Shown here in pieces: positions 16,692 to 25,367 of a DNA stretch of 64,000 bases (position 1 is its first letter; each line of letters starts with the position of its first letter). The notes beneath the pieces are model-generated. The model saw only the letters and a list, made by a program, of their open reading frames with translations, was not told the origin of the DNA and did not search any database. The position numbers and the translations under genes are program-made. Source of the DNA: Micromonospora polyrhachis (GTDB taxonomy: Bacteria; Actinomycetota; Actinomycetes; Mycobacteriales; Micromonosporaceae); contig NZ_JACHJW010000001.1 in NCBI RefSeq assembly GCF_014203835.1, positions 1,798,001-1,862,000 of the forward strand, read 5' to 3'.

Positions 16692-17996
16692 GTGCCTGCA
16701 GATCCCGTCGTACCCACCGTCACCGTTGAAGATGATCCTGGCGGTAGGACGGCGCGCCGACTCGTGGGCATCGTCGTCCTCATCGCCCTGGTGCCGGTGC
16801 TCTATCTCCTCGCCAGCCCGCACAACTTCTTCGACCTGCACATCTACATGAGCGCCATGCGCTGGTGGGCGGAGGGCAACCCGCTGTACGACTACGTGCA
16901 GCCGGACCGGGTGCAGGGCGAGCTCTACTTCACCTATCCACCGTTCGCGGCGCTACTGCTGCGGCCGTTCGCGGGCCTCCGCCTCGGTGCCACGGTCGTC
17001 ATCTTCACCGCCTTCACGCTGGTCGCGGTGCTGGTGACCACCTGGTGGTTGGTCACCCCGGTCGCCGACCGGCACCGCCTGTCCCGCTGGTTCGCGTTCG
17101 GGCTGGCCGTGCCGGCCGTCTTCGCAGTGGAGAGCATCCGAGAGACGATCACCTTCGGTCAGATCAACATGTTGCTGATCGTGTTGATCCTGGCCGACCT
17201 GCTGATCGCCGTACCCCGGGGGTCACGCTGGGCCGGCGTCGGCATCGGGCTGGCGACGGCGCTCAAGTTGTTTCCGGGCATCTTCATCGTCTATCTGCTG
17301 GTCAGTCGGCGCTGGCGGGCGGCGGCGGTGGCCAGTGCGACGGCAGCCGCTGCGACGCTGCTGGCCGCCGCGATCGCCCCCGGTGACTCCTGGCGGTTCT
17401 GGACGCACGAACTGTGGGCGACCGACCGGGTGGGGCGTACCGACTACACCGGCAACCAGTCGCTCTTCGGCCTGCTCAGCCGATTCTTCATCCCGGCCGA
17501 GCCCAACCAACTGCTCTGGCTGGGGCTGGTGGCGATCGTGGCCGGGTACGGGCTGTGGCGGGCGGCCCGCGCGGCACGCGCCGGGGACGAACTCGCCGGC
17601 CTGACGCTCACCGGGCTGATCGGCGCGTTGGCCAGCCCGATCAGCTGGACACACCATGTCTACTGGTTCATTCCGGCCATCGTGCTGCTGGTCGACGCAG
17701 GGCTACGGCAGCCAGCCCAGGGTCTACCTGAACAACCACTGGATCAGGGACGAATCGAGGTCGGACGGGAGCGTCGAACGCCCCTTCTGGTCCTGGCAGC
17801 GGTGGTGTACGTCTGCATCGCCTACGGAGTGGTCTCGTACTACGACTGGGGGGTGGCCGCCGAGCGGACCAACTCCCCCGTTGAGTTCATCCTGCGCAAC
17901 ATGTACGTGCTACTGGCGCTGCTGCTGTTGTTCGTACTGCCGATCCGGCGCGGGATCGCCCCGTCGCCAGCCCGCGCCGTACCGCCGCCCGACTAA
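16692..17996 (+). CDS. GT87-family (DUF2029) polyprenol-phosphate mannosyltransferase-like protein
   Basis: A 434-residue integral membrane protein with about ten hydrophobic segments. After a short cytoplasmic start and first helix it shows FFDLHIYMSAMRWWAEGNPLYDY, with the conserved extracytoplasmic Asp of GT-C enzymes, then YFTYPPFAALLLRPF, a GT87 hallmark, and ITFGQINMLLIVLILADL. GT87 members such as PimE and related proteins in mycobacteria transfer mannose from polyprenyl-phosphate-mannose to lipoglycans at the outer face of the membrane. The exact acceptor here is unknown. The GTG start at 16692 lies 73 bp from the divergent orn start. Confidence 0.85.
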   Translation: MPADPVVPTVTVEDDPGGRTARRLVGIVVLIALVPVLYLLASPHNFFDLHIYMSAMRWWAEGNPLYDYVQPDRVQGELYFTYPPFAALLLRPFAGLRLGATVVIFTAFTLVAVLVTTWWLVTPVADRHRLSRWFAFGLAVPAVFAVESIRETITFGQINMLLIVLILADLLIAVPRGSRWAGVGIGLATALKLFPGIFIVYLLVSRRWRAAAVASATAAAATLLAAAIAPGDSWRFWTHELWATDRVGRTDYTGNQSLFGLLSRFFIPAEPNQLLWLGLVAIVAGYGLWRAARAARAGDELAGLTLTGLIGALASPISWTHHVYWFIPAIVLLVDAGLRQPAQGLPEQPLDQGRIEVGRERRTPLLVLAAVVYVCIAYGVVSYYDWGVAAERTNSPVEFILRNMYVLLALLLLFVLPIRRGIAPSPARAVPPPD

Positions 17997-18111
17997 GGGA
18001 CCAATGGTCGAACTTGCGCTAAATGGACAGATCTACCTTAGTCCCCCGCATGGTGGGTAATCTGGTGTCAACAACCTGAGACGTCCCTTCAGTACACCGA
18101 TCCCCCGGTGA

Positions 18112-18148
18112 GAGTGGCCCTTCGTGTCGGCAGCGCGGAGGGCCACTC
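18112..18148. terminator. Convergent-gene hairpin
   Basis: GAGTGGCCCT (18112-18121) and AGGGCCACTC (18139-18148) are exact reverse complements around a 17-base loop, lying between the convergent GT87 and membrane-protein genes. It probably serves both. The rest of 17997-18199 shows no gene. Confidence 0.55.
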
Positions 18149-18199
18149 GCCTGGGTCACGGCGCCGAGGCAGCCCTCGACGCCACAGTGGGACGGTGGA

Positions 18200-19957
18200 T
18201 CAGGGACATCCAGGGCTGGTCGGCGCCTCCCGCTTGGCGTCGTTGCGCCGCCGGACCTCATCGGCCGTCTCCTCAGCCAACAGGTTGCCAACTGCCCGCT
18301 CCGGTCCACCGCCGGCAACCAAGGTGCCCTGCGCCGCCACGACACCCACGGCTCGCCGGGCCAGCGGGTCGCGGGGGGCCGACACCGCTGGGGCATTCTC
18401 CGGGGCGGTCTGCTCGACGGTCCGGCACCCCTTCAGCCGACTCGCCACCGGCCGGGCGACCCCCTCCGCACCAGCTCGGGCCGGGTCGTTCGGCCCGACC
18501 TGGGCCGGAGCCGGGGCCTGACCCGCTGGTAGCGGGCTCGCCTGGGCGGCCGGGGGCGGAGTCGCCCGCCCCACCGACGCCGAAGCAACCGGAGCCGGGT
18601 CGATCTGGGCCGGAGCCACCGGAGCCGCCGTCGGGACCGGAGCGACCGGGGTCTGAGCATCCTGAGTGACCGGAGCCGGGTCGATCTGGGCCGGAGCTAC
18701 CGGAGCCGCCGTCGGGACCGGAGCCGGGTCGATCTGGGCCGGAGCCGCCTGACCCGCCGGGGCAGGGGACACCTGGTCGGGAGCAGGGGACGGCCAGGCG
18801 AGTACCAGGCGGACCGGTGGGACGCCCTCCAACTGCCGATTCCGTTCTGCCCCAGCGGGCAGATAGGGCACGACGTCGGCCAGCGTGACCGGCCGGGATC
18901 CCGGGACGAGGGCCGGCTCGATCGGCCGGACAGGCAGGGTCTCCACCGTCTCCACCGGCCAGGACGGTGGCACCGACCCCGCCGGGCCCTGAACGACCAC
19001 ATCGGTCTCGGAGTCCGCCACATCCGCACCGTCGACTGCACCTTCACCGTCTAGGCAACGCTGGCTGTCAAGCGCACGCTGACGACCGTCAAGAGCATGG
19101 TCACCATCAACGGCGAGGTCGTCATCAGCGGCAAGTTCACCTTCGAGAGTTGGCACGCTCCCCCGGGCCCGCCCCACGCGACCGAGTTCGGCCAACGAGG
19201 AGATGCCGACCCGGGCGGCCAACAGCGGCACCTGGTCAGGTTCGACCACGAAGATCACCTCTCGGGGGCGGCTTCGCCAGACCAGCACCGCAACCCCGAG
19301 CATGGTGAGCACGACGCCGCCGGCGAGTGACCCCCAGGCCATCGGATCCAGCCATCCGGTGCGTACCTCGGCGCGCATGTCCAGGGAGATGCCGGGCTCG
19401 GCGTCGGCGCGCATCAGCACCAGACCGAGCCCCTGGTCACGCAGGGCGGCGTGGTCGATGTCGATCGTCCCGTATCCCTGCTGAACCCAGAACGACTGGG
19501 CCCGGGGCGGCTCGACCGGGGGCTCGCTACTCGACACCGGGCTCGTGTTCGGACCTGGCAGGCTGCTCTGCACCGGCATCACCGGCTTTACCCGTACCGG
19601 TAACGGGCCGCGGGTCACCGCCACCCGGTCGACCGCCACGTACGGTGCCTCCGCCAGGTAGGCGGTGATCGTGTCGGTGGGGGCCAGACCGAGGAAGACC
19701 GCGCCATCGGGGGTCTGCGCGGTGAGCCGCAGTAGCCCCTGATCGGTCCTCGTGAACGGCGCATCCCGGTACAGCAGGGTGGCCAGGTCGGGTACGACCA
19801 CGGCGTACCCGGGGGTGTCCAACTTCTCCATGCTCGCGCTGAACGCACCGCTGTCGTCCCGGTGCTGTAGCACCATCCACAGTGCGCCACCGACGAGCAG
19901 CCCTGGCAGCCCGATGATCAGCAGCAGGATGCCAACTATGGCGCGCCCGAACCGCAT
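18200..19957 (-). CDS. Membrane protein with Pro/Ala-rich repeat tail
   Basis: A 585-residue protein with a strong GGAGGG ribosome binding site. Residues 5-30 form a membrane helix (RAIVGILLLIIGLPGLLVGGALWMVL). An extracytoplasmic domain of about 180 residues follows (TPGYAVVVPDLATLLYRDAPF, VAVDRVAV), then a second helix at about 208-228 (LAGGVVLTMLGVAVLVW). The C-terminal 350 residues appear cytoplasmic and low in complexity, with units of the type APAQIDPAPVPTAAPV recurring at least three times around residues 405-470 and DNA-level direct repeats at 18590-18740. The plan of two helices flanking an outer domain resembles uncharacterised actinomycete membrane proteins. No function is assigned; the repeat region is unlikely to be conserved. 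Confidence 0.65.
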   Translation of the reverse strand: MRFGRAIVGILLLIIGLPGLLVGGALWMVLQHRDDSGAFSASMEKLDTPGYAVVVPDLATLLYRDAPFTRTDQGLLRLTAQTPDGAVFLGLAPTDTITAYLAEAPYVAVDRVAVTRGPLPVRVKPVMPVQSSLPGPNTSPVSSSEPPVEPPRAQSFWVQQGYGTIDIDHAALRDQGLGLVLMRADAEPGISLDMRAEVRTGWLDPMAWGSLAGGVVLTMLGVAVLVWRSRPREVIFVVEPDQVPLLAARVGISSLAELGRVGRARGSVPTLEGELAADDDLAVDGDHALDGRQRALDSQRCLDGEGAVDGADVADSETDVVVQGPAGSVPPSWPVETVETLPVRPIEPALVPGSRPVTLADVVPYLPAGAERNRQLEGVPPVRLVLAWPSPAPDQVSPAPAGQAAPAQIDPAPVPTAAPVAPAQIDPAPVTQDAQTPVAPVPTAAPVAPAQIDPAPVASASVGRATPPPAAQASPLPAGQAPAPAQVGPNDPARAGAEGVARPVASRLKGCRTVEQTAPENAPAVSAPRDPLARRAVGVVAAQGTLVAGGGPERAVGNLLAEETADEVRRRNDAKREAPTSPGCP

Positions 19958-20053
19958 TCGCGTCTTCCCTCCTGGTCACAGTACCTCGACGACCATACAG
20001 AGAGAAACCACCCAAACACGGACGATTTAACAAGACTATGCCGCAAAACGGAA

Positions 20054-20082
20054 CTGGCCCGCCGGAATGTCCGGCGGGCCAG
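20054..20082 (-). terminator. Hairpin terminator after ycnI
   Basis: Thirteen-base arms (20054-20066 and 20070-20082) pair perfectly around a 3-base loop. The hairpin starts 13 bp past the ycnI stop on the minus strand and is followed by TTCCGTTTTG. Confidence 0.75.
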
Positions 20083-20095
20083 CGAACACCGACGA

Positions 20096-20848
20096 TCAGC
20101 TGACCGGCGGTGCCGCCGACTGCCGGGTACGGGCGAACGCCAGCCCACCGAGTACCAGCCCGGCCAGACCGGCGACCAGGCCGGCGATCCCCAGCCCCAG
20201 CGCGGCACCGCTCGACCCGTTCTCGTCGTCGGCGTCGGCATCGGCCTTCGCTGCTGCCGAGGATGCGGAACCACTGGTGGCCGTGGCATCCGCCGCCGCC
20301 GCCGAGAGCTTCAGCACCGGTGCCGGGTGCTCCGGCTCCTCCCCACCTGCCGTCGGCTCCTCGATCCAGCGCACCACGTTGTTGTCGGAGTAGGTCTGCA
20401 ACGCCTTGAAGACGATGCTGTCCACCTTCGGCAGCGGTCCCATCGAGACCGGGAACTCCTGGAACTGGCCCGGCTTGACCGCGGCGTCCTGATCGGTCAC
20501 CGTCCAGGTGATCTTCGACACCGCCTCGTTCACCTGGCTGCCGTGCACCTCCAGCGGCGGATCGACCTTGCGCTTCTCGACCGCCACCGACCAGCCGGGC
20601 ACCGGCATGGTGGTCACCGACGCGATCGGAGCGTTCTCCGGCAGGTTGACCTCCACCTTGGTGGTGGACGCGGAGTCGCTCTCGGTCGGTACCCGGAAGG
20701 CCACCCGGGCGTATCCGCCCTGGGTCGCCTCCTTGGGGTTGACCGAGACGTGCGCGGACGCCGGCGCGGCGAACCCGAGTACGCCGGTGGCGGCAGCGCC
20801 GATGGCGAGAGCAACCGCGGCTGCCGCGGTACGCCGGTGACGGATCAT
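20096..20848 (-). CDS. YcnI-family (DUF1775) copper-associated protein
   Basis: A 250-residue exported protein. Residues 1-32 are a Sec signal ending ASAHVSVNP, so the mature protein begins with His, a feature of YcnI, whose N-terminal His helps bind Cu(II). The body (ATQGGYARVAFRVPTES, PVPGWSVAVEKRKVD, WIEEPTAGGEEPEHPAPVL) follows DUF1775, including the Trp used in copper binding. A variable linker and a C-terminal membrane anchor (LGLGIAGLVAGLAGLVLGGLAFARTR) finish it. It is the last gene of an anti-sigma, CopC-CopD, YcnI operon, lying 16 bp after the CopC-CopD stop. The role is likely copper binding or delivery at the outer face of the membrane. Confidence 0.9.
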   Translation of the reverse strand: MIRHRRTAAAAVALAIGAAATGVLGFAAPASAHVSVNPKEATQGGYARVAFRVPTESDSASTTKVEVNLPENAPIASVTTMPVPGWSVAVEKRKVDPPLEVHGSQVNEAVSKITWTVTDQDAAVKPGQFQEFPVSMGPLPKVDSIVFKALQTYSDNNVVRWIEEPTAGGEEPEHPAPVLKLSAAAADATATSGSASSAAAKADADADDENGSSGAALGLGIAGLVAGLAGLVLGGLAFARTRQSAAPPVS

Positions 20849-20864
20849 TACGAACCTACCTCTG

Positions 20865-22532
20865 CTACTTGATGGGTACGGTGGCGATCACCGTGGCCTG
20901 GTCGATCTCGGACGTCCGGACGGTGATGCGCAACTGCCAGTCCCCCCGGGCCGGCAGTTTGATCTCCCCGGTCGCATGGTTGTCGGTGAGGGGCAGCAGC
21001 GGGACCTCGATCGGCTCGATCCCCTGGGCCGGCAGGGCGGCGGTGACCCGCCACTCGACCACCGGCAGTGGTTTGCGGTCCGGGGTGAAGACATCCAGGT
21101 GGAGGGTGTTGCTGCCGACCTCGGCCGGGTCCACCACCAGTTCGAGGCTGTAGAGGTTGCTGGTCAACGTGGTGGCGTAGTAGCCGATCGTGCCGCCGCC
21201 CGGGGCGTCCGCGTCGGCGGTCCGAGCCGGTGTGGTCTGCACCAGGGCCGCCGCCACCGCCAGGATCACCGCGGTGATGCCCAACTCGGCCCAGACCGCC
21301 CGCCGGATCCGACCCGGCTCGTCGGCTGCGGCCCGCCGACGCACCAACTGACGGGAGTACGCGGCCACCGCGATCACCAGGGCGAAGAGTCCCACCTTGG
21401 CGAGCAGCAGCCAGCCGTACCGGGTGGACACCAGGGCGGCCGGGGTGCCGACCTCGATCAGGGCCTGCACGGTGCCGGCGAGCACCAGGGCGGAGACGGC
21501 GGCCGTCGCCCAGCGGGACCAGACCGGCATGATCGCGGTGAGTTCCCGCTCGTCGGCCTGTCGCAACAGGACGGCGACCAGCATGGTCAGACCGCCCAGC
21601 CAGATCGCCATGCTGCCCAGGTGGACGGCGTCGACGACCACCGAGACCGCCGGCACGGGCGATGCCGCAGGGTGTCCGGCGATCGGCCAGGTGGCCAGGG
21701 CACCGAGGCCCAGGATCACCAGCAGCCACTGGTCGACCGGCCCGGACCGGCCGGCGAGCAGTGGACGCAGCAGGATTCCGATCGCCACCAGGATGCCCAG
21801 GCGCACCAGGTGCGCCGCGCCGAAGGGACTGCCCAACACGTCGGTCAGGGCGGACCCGTCGACGCTGAACAGACCGCCACCGTTGGTGTAAGGCACCTGT
21901 AGCCACAGACCGGCCAGGGTGGCGAAGGCCACCAGTCCGAGGCCGGTCCAGGCCAACCGGGCCGCCCGGTGCCGGGACAGTCGCTGCGGCCAGAGCAGGC
22001 TGAGCACCAGCACCACGCCGGCCAGCAGGACCAGGCCGACGTAGCCGACGTACTTCGCCACCGGCACCGCCACGGCGACCACCGAGTCCACCGCGCTGCC
22101 GGTGTCGCTGTCCGCCGGTGGGGTGCTCGGTGCCCCGACCGAGTAGGTGTAGCCGCCTGCCACCGGGTGGCTGTCCGCGGAGATCACCCGGTAGCTGACC
22201 AGGTACGTCCCGCGCGCTCCGCCCGGGTCGACCGGGATCCTGACCAGCGCGCCGTCGAACGTCGGCTCGCCCCGGTCCACCCGGGACCCGTCCGGCCCGA
22301 GCACCCGGATCTTGCCGGGTACCTGGCGGACGGGCTCACTGAAGGTGAGCACCACCTCCGCGGGGGCGCTGGACAGCACCGTGTCCGGGACCGGGCTACT
22401 ACTGGCCAGCACCGCGTGCGCGCTGGCCGGCGTACCGGGCGCGACCAGCAGGGCGAGTGCCATCACCAGGAGCCCGAAGGTCGCGGCGACACGCGCGGGC
22501 CAACGATTCTTCGCGACAGTCATGCCCGACAT
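20865..22532 (-). CDS. CopC-CopD fusion, copper-resistance/uptake membrane protein
   Basis: A 555-residue fusion. A signal peptide ends at about ASAHAVLASSSPVPD, where the His after the cleavage site is the CopC Cu ligand. The CopC domain follows (VVLTFSEPVRQVPGKIRVLGP, VISADSHPVAGGYTYSVG). About eight membrane helices of CopD come next, with WPIAGHPAAS and VHLGSMAIWLGGL as typical segments. A third, extracytoplasmic domain of about 120 residues closes the protein (YSLELVVDPAEVGSNTLHLDVF, GDWQLRITVRTSEID), similar to YtkA-like domains. ATG 22532 is chosen over 22523; the frame is open much further upstream but overlaps the anti-sigma gene. It lies in an operon with ycnI and the anti-sigma factor. 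Copper handling is inferred from the CopC/D domains. Confidence 0.88.
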   Translation of the reverse strand: MSGMTVAKNRWPARVAATFGLLVMALALLVAPGTPASAHAVLASSSPVPDTVLSSAPAEVVLTFSEPVRQVPGKIRVLGPDGSRVDRGEPTFDGALVRIPVDPGGARGTYLVSYRVISADSHPVAGGYTYSVGAPSTPPADSDTGSAVDSVVAVAVPVAKYVGYVGLVLLAGVVLVLSLLWPQRLSRHRAARLAWTGLGLVAFATLAGLWLQVPYTNGGGLFSVDGSALTDVLGSPFGAAHLVRLGILVAIGILLRPLLAGRSGPVDQWLLVILGLGALATWPIAGHPAASPVPAVSVVVDAVHLGSMAIWLGGLTMLVAVLLRQADERELTAIMPVWSRWATAAVSALVLAGTVQALIEVGTPAALVSTRYGWLLLAKVGLFALVIAVAAYSRQLVRRRAAADEPGRIRRAVWAELGITAVILAVAAALVQTTPARTADADAPGGGTIGYYATTLTSNLYSLELVVDPAEVGSNTLHLDVFTPDRKPLPVVEWRVTAALPAQGIEPIEVPLLPLTDNHATGEIKLPARGDWQLRITVRTSEIDQATVIATVPIK

Positions 22533-22567
22533 GCTCGCCGAACCGGCGGCTGCCGCGCGACCTCGGG

Positions 22568-23221
22568 TCACCCGTGGCCCGTCGTCATGGCGGCGGCCAT
22601 CGGCGGATCGGTACGCCGGCTGACCCGGCCCAGCGCCCACAGCAGCCCGGCCTGGGCCACGGCGGCCAGGTGCCCCATCTCGTGTACCAGGGCGGTGGTG
22701 GAGTTGGCGATGTCGACGATGCTGGTGCCGGCCAGGCAGACCGCCAGCACGAAGGCGACCGGTACGAACGCCTGGGCCCGTTCGGGCCGGTAGGCGGCGA
22801 GCACGAAGCCCACCGAGAGTGCCACGTCGAAGGAGGCCATCTCCCGGCTGACGTGCGGGTCGGCGGCGACGCCAAGCCCGGCGAGCAGAATCGGCAGCGC
22901 GACGGCGAGTTGCGCCACCGCGGCCACCGCCACCGCGACGCGCAGGATCTGCCGGGTGCCGTACACCGTGTCGGTCCGCCGCTTGCGGGCGGCGGCCGTG
23001 GCCTTCGGGTCGGCCGCGACCGCGGCGAGCACACTGGCGGTGAGGTCGGGGACCTCGACCGCCCGTACCCGGACCAACCGGGTGACCTGTTCGGCCTGGG
23101 TCAGCCAGGTCCGACATGCGCCGCAGTTGGTCAGGTGGCCGTCCAACGCGGTCGCCGGGGCCTGCGGATCCTCCCCGTCGAGCCGGGCGGACAACGCGAT
23201 TCGCACCCTGTCGCATGTCAT
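22568..23221 (-). CDS. Zinc-finger anti-sigma factor with membrane domain
   Basis: A 217-residue protein starting at ATG 23221. The N-terminal 50 residues carry the zf-HC2 anti-sigma pattern: TCDRVRIALSARLDGE and HLTNCGACRTWLTQ, with His and two Cys in the HxxxCxxC arrangement. About five membrane helices follow (RVAVAVAAVAQLAVALPILL and others), so it is a membrane-bound anti-sigma. An ECF sigma gene begins 109 bp away on the opposite strand, a probable partner. The divergent layout, as opposed to the common sigma/anti-sigma operon, is worth noting. It heads the CopC-CopD/ycnI operon, which suggests that copper or envelope redox stress releases the sigma factor. Confidence 0.85.
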   Translation of the reverse strand: MTCDRVRIALSARLDGEDPQAPATALDGHLTNCGACRTWLTQAEQVTRLVRVRAVEVPDLTASVLAAVAADPKATAAARKRRTDTVYGTRQILRVAVAVAAVAQLAVALPILLAGLGVAADPHVSREMASFDVALSVGFVLAAYRPERAQAFVPVAFVLAVCLAGTSIVDIANSTTALVHEMGHLAAVAQAGLLWALGRVSRRTDPPMAAAMTTGHG

Positions 23222-23330
23222 GCCTGGATAGTCGGTGCGACGGTGGCAGAAGTTCCCCGGTTCGGGGCAGGAATTGGCAGGTCGGGAACCCCACGCCGGG
23301 GGCCGGGCCGGCCGCGTACCCTGGGTTGCC

Positions 23331-23915
23331 GTGATCCCCGCCCAGCGTGACCTCGTGGCCGACCCGGTTGAGGCGGCCGGCTCCGCGCTGGAGACCGCCA
23401 CGCACTGGGCGCTGGCGGCCCGGGACGGGGATCCGGTGGCGCAGGCGGCCTTCGTACGGGTCACCCAGGCCGAGGTGTGGCGGTTCGCCGCCGCACTGGT
23501 CGATCCGGACAGTGCCGACGATCTCACTCAGGACACCTACCTTCGGGCTTTCCGGGCGTTACCCTCGTTCGAGGGGCGGTCCAGTGCCCGTACCTGGCTG
23601 CTGGGCATCGCCCGTCGGGCCTGCGCCGACCATCTTCGTACCGTGGTGCGGCGGCGACGGCTCGATGAGCGGCTGACCGCCCACGCGCACACCGACCATC
23701 CGTACCCCGATCCAGCCGGGCAGCTCGGGGTCGCGGACCTGCTGCGCCGACTGCCGGCCGACCGGCGGGGGGCGTTCGTGCTCACCCAGGTACTGGGACT
23801 GTCGTACGCGGAGGCGGCCCTGGTGGAGGGGGTGCCGGTCGGCACCATCCGCTCCCGGGTGGCCCGGGCCCGGGCCGAACTGGTCGAGACGATCGGCGAC
23901 GCGCTGGCCAGCTGA
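23331..23915 (+). CDS. ECF RNA polymerase sigma factor (SigC-like)
   Basis: A 194-residue group 4 sigma factor. GTG 23331 is chosen over the open frame from 23235, since family similarity starts shortly after it. Region 2 reads AEVWRFAAALVDPDSADDLTQDTYLRAFRALPSFEGRSSARTWLLGIARRACADHLR, with the DDLTQDTYLRAF core for -10 recognition. Region 4 is LPADRRGAFVLTQVLGLSYAEAALVEGVPVGTIRSRVARARAEL. There is no extra C-terminal domain. The divergent copper operon with its anti-sigma gene suggests a copper-linked regulon, as proposed for SigC of Mycobacterium tuberculosis. It may also drive the MauE/DsbA genes that follow on the same strand. Confidence 0.9.
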   Translation: MIPAQRDLVADPVEAAGSALETATHWALAARDGDPVAQAAFVRVTQAEVWRFAAALVDPDSADDLTQDTYLRAFRALPSFEGRSSARTWLLGIARRACADHLRTVVRRRRLDERLTAHAHTDHPYPDPAGQLGVADLLRRLPADRRGAFVLTQVLGLSYAEAALVEGVPVGTIRSRVARARAELVETIGDALAS

Positions 23916-24117
23916 CGCCGGCGGCGGCCACGGTACGACGCGGAGCCGATCGACGATACGCGTCGACAACCGGCCGTGGCCAGGGTCGCTCGACCCGATC
24001 CGGGAGGGGCCCGCCGGCCCGGTCGATTCGGGTCCCCCGACCGGGCCACCGAGTGTGGTGGAGACGGCACAGTGAGACCCGGCACAGCCGGAACTTCTTT
24101 GGAGATCGGCACGACTA

Positions 24118-24648
24118 ATGACCGTGACTCTCGCGACCGGCCGCAGTTCCCGATGGCGTAGCGTCCGGCCCTGGATCGGCCTGGCCGCCCGGCTCGGGCT
24201 GGCCGCGGTGTGGTTGGCCGCAGGCGGTTCGAAGGTCGGCGACCTGGCCGGCTCCGGCCGGGCGGTCAACGCCTACCAGGTGATGCCGTACGACCTGGCG
24301 ATGGTGGTGGGTGCGGCACTGCCGTTGGTGGAGATCGCCTTGGGCGTACTCCTGCTCGTCGGGCTGGCCACCCGACTTGCCGCCGGGATCTCCGCGGCGC
24401 TGTTGGTGGTCTTCATCGCCGGGATCGTCTCCGCCTGGTCCCGCCGCCTCAACATCGACTGCGGCTGCTTCGGCGGCGGCGGGGAGTTGGCCGCGGGGCA
24501 GAGCCCGCAGTACGGGACGGAGATCCTGCGGGACGTGGGCTTCCTGATCCTCGCGGGAATCCTGCTGACCTGGCCACGCACATCGCTGTCCATCGACGCC
24601 TGGCTGGCCGGTGGGCACCTTCCGGAGGAGAAAGATGAGCAGTCGTAA
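24118..24648 (+). CDS. MauE/DoxX-family redox membrane protein
   Basis: A 176-residue protein with four membrane helices: WIGLAARLGLAAVWLAAGGSK, MVVGAALPLVEIALGVLLLV, AGISAALLVVFIAGIVSAW and DVGFLILAGILLTW. Between helices 3 and 4 is NIDCGCFGGGG, the Cys-x-Cys pair typical of MauE-like proteins that feed electrons to periplasmic thiol enzymes. Its stop overlaps the start of the following DsbA-like gene by about 14 bp, so the two proteins probably form a disulfide relay: MauE reoxidises or reduces the DsbA-like partner. Confidence 0.85.
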   Translation: MTVTLATGRSSRWRSVRPWIGLAARLGLAAVWLAAGGSKVGDLAGSGRAVNAYQVMPYDLAMVVGAALPLVEIALGVLLLVGLATRLAAGISAALLVVFIAGIVSAWSRRLNIDCGCFGGGGELAAGQSPQYGTEILRDVGFLILAGILLTWPRTSLSIDAWLAGGHLPEEKDEQS

Positions 24649-25348
24649 GGGGCAGCGCACCGCCGCCCGGGTGGTACGCGAGCAACTCGCCCGGGAGCGG
24701 CGCCGGAAGCGCACCCTGTGGACCTCGGTGGTCGCGGTCTCGGCGCTGGTCGTCGCCGGCCTGATCGGCTGGGGTGTCTACGCCAGCCAGCAGAGCGGCG
24801 AATACACCGCCCCGAAGGGTGCCATCGCCGATGGCACCGGCATCGAGGTGGGCTCCGGGCCGGTCACCGTCGAGGTCTACGAGGACTTCATCTGCCCGGC
24901 GTGTGGGCAGTTCGAGCAACGGATCGGCGGCACGCTGGACCAGCTCGTCGCCGAGGGCAAGGTCCGGATCGTCTATCGTCCGGTCGCCTACCTCGACCGC
25001 TACTCGACCACCGACTACTCGACCCGGTCCTCGGCCGCCTCCGGCTGCGCCGCCGAGGGGGGTAAGTTCCGGGAGTACACCAAGGCGTTGTTCGAGCGGC
25101 AGCCGCCCGAGGGTGGACCCGGCCTGAGCGACAAGGAGCTGATCGACATCGGCACCGGCGTCGGGCTGGACGGGGACAGCTTCGGTGCCTGTGTCCGGGA
25201 CGGAAAGTACAAGCCGTGGACCCAGCACGTGACCGACGCGGCGGCCAAGGCGCAGATCAACCAGACGCCGACCGTGCTGGTCGCGGGCAAGCGGGTGGAC
25301 ACCAGCGCCGAGGCGATCACGGCGGCGGTGGCAGCGGCCAACAAGTAG
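24635..25348 (+). CDS. Membrane-anchored DsbA-like thioredoxin-fold protein
   Basis: A 237-residue protein with a strong GGAGGAG ribosome binding site before ATG 24635. A basic cytoplasmic tail (RKGQRTAARVVREQLARERRRKR) leads to one membrane helix (SVVAVSALVVAGLIGWGVYA). The extracytoplasmic thioredoxin-like domain contains VEVYEDFICPACGQFEQ with the CPAC active site, an inserted helical segment, and the cis-Pro loop INQTPTVLVAGKRVD. It matches DSBA-type oxidoreductases of actinomycetes. It is coupled to the MauE-like gene and probably forms or isomerises disulfides in exported proteins. Confidence 0.88.
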   Translation: MSSRKGQRTAARVVREQLARERRRKRTLWTSVVAVSALVVAGLIGWGVYASQQSGEYTAPKGAIADGTGIEVGSGPVTVEVYEDFICPACGQFEQRIGGTLDQLVAEGKVRIVYRPVAYLDRYSTTDYSTRSSAASGCAAEGGKFREYTKALFERQPPEGGPGLSDKELIDIGTGVGLDGDSFGACVRDGKYKPWTQHVTDAAAKAQINQTPTVLVAGKRVDTSAEAITAAVAAANK

Positions 25349-25367
25349 TCTTCAGGAGGTTCTGGCG

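Noticed and set aside
20865-23405. 846-residue start for the CopC-CopD gene
   Set aside because: The extra N-terminal part runs over the anti-sigma gene in another frame. The signal peptide begins near 22532.
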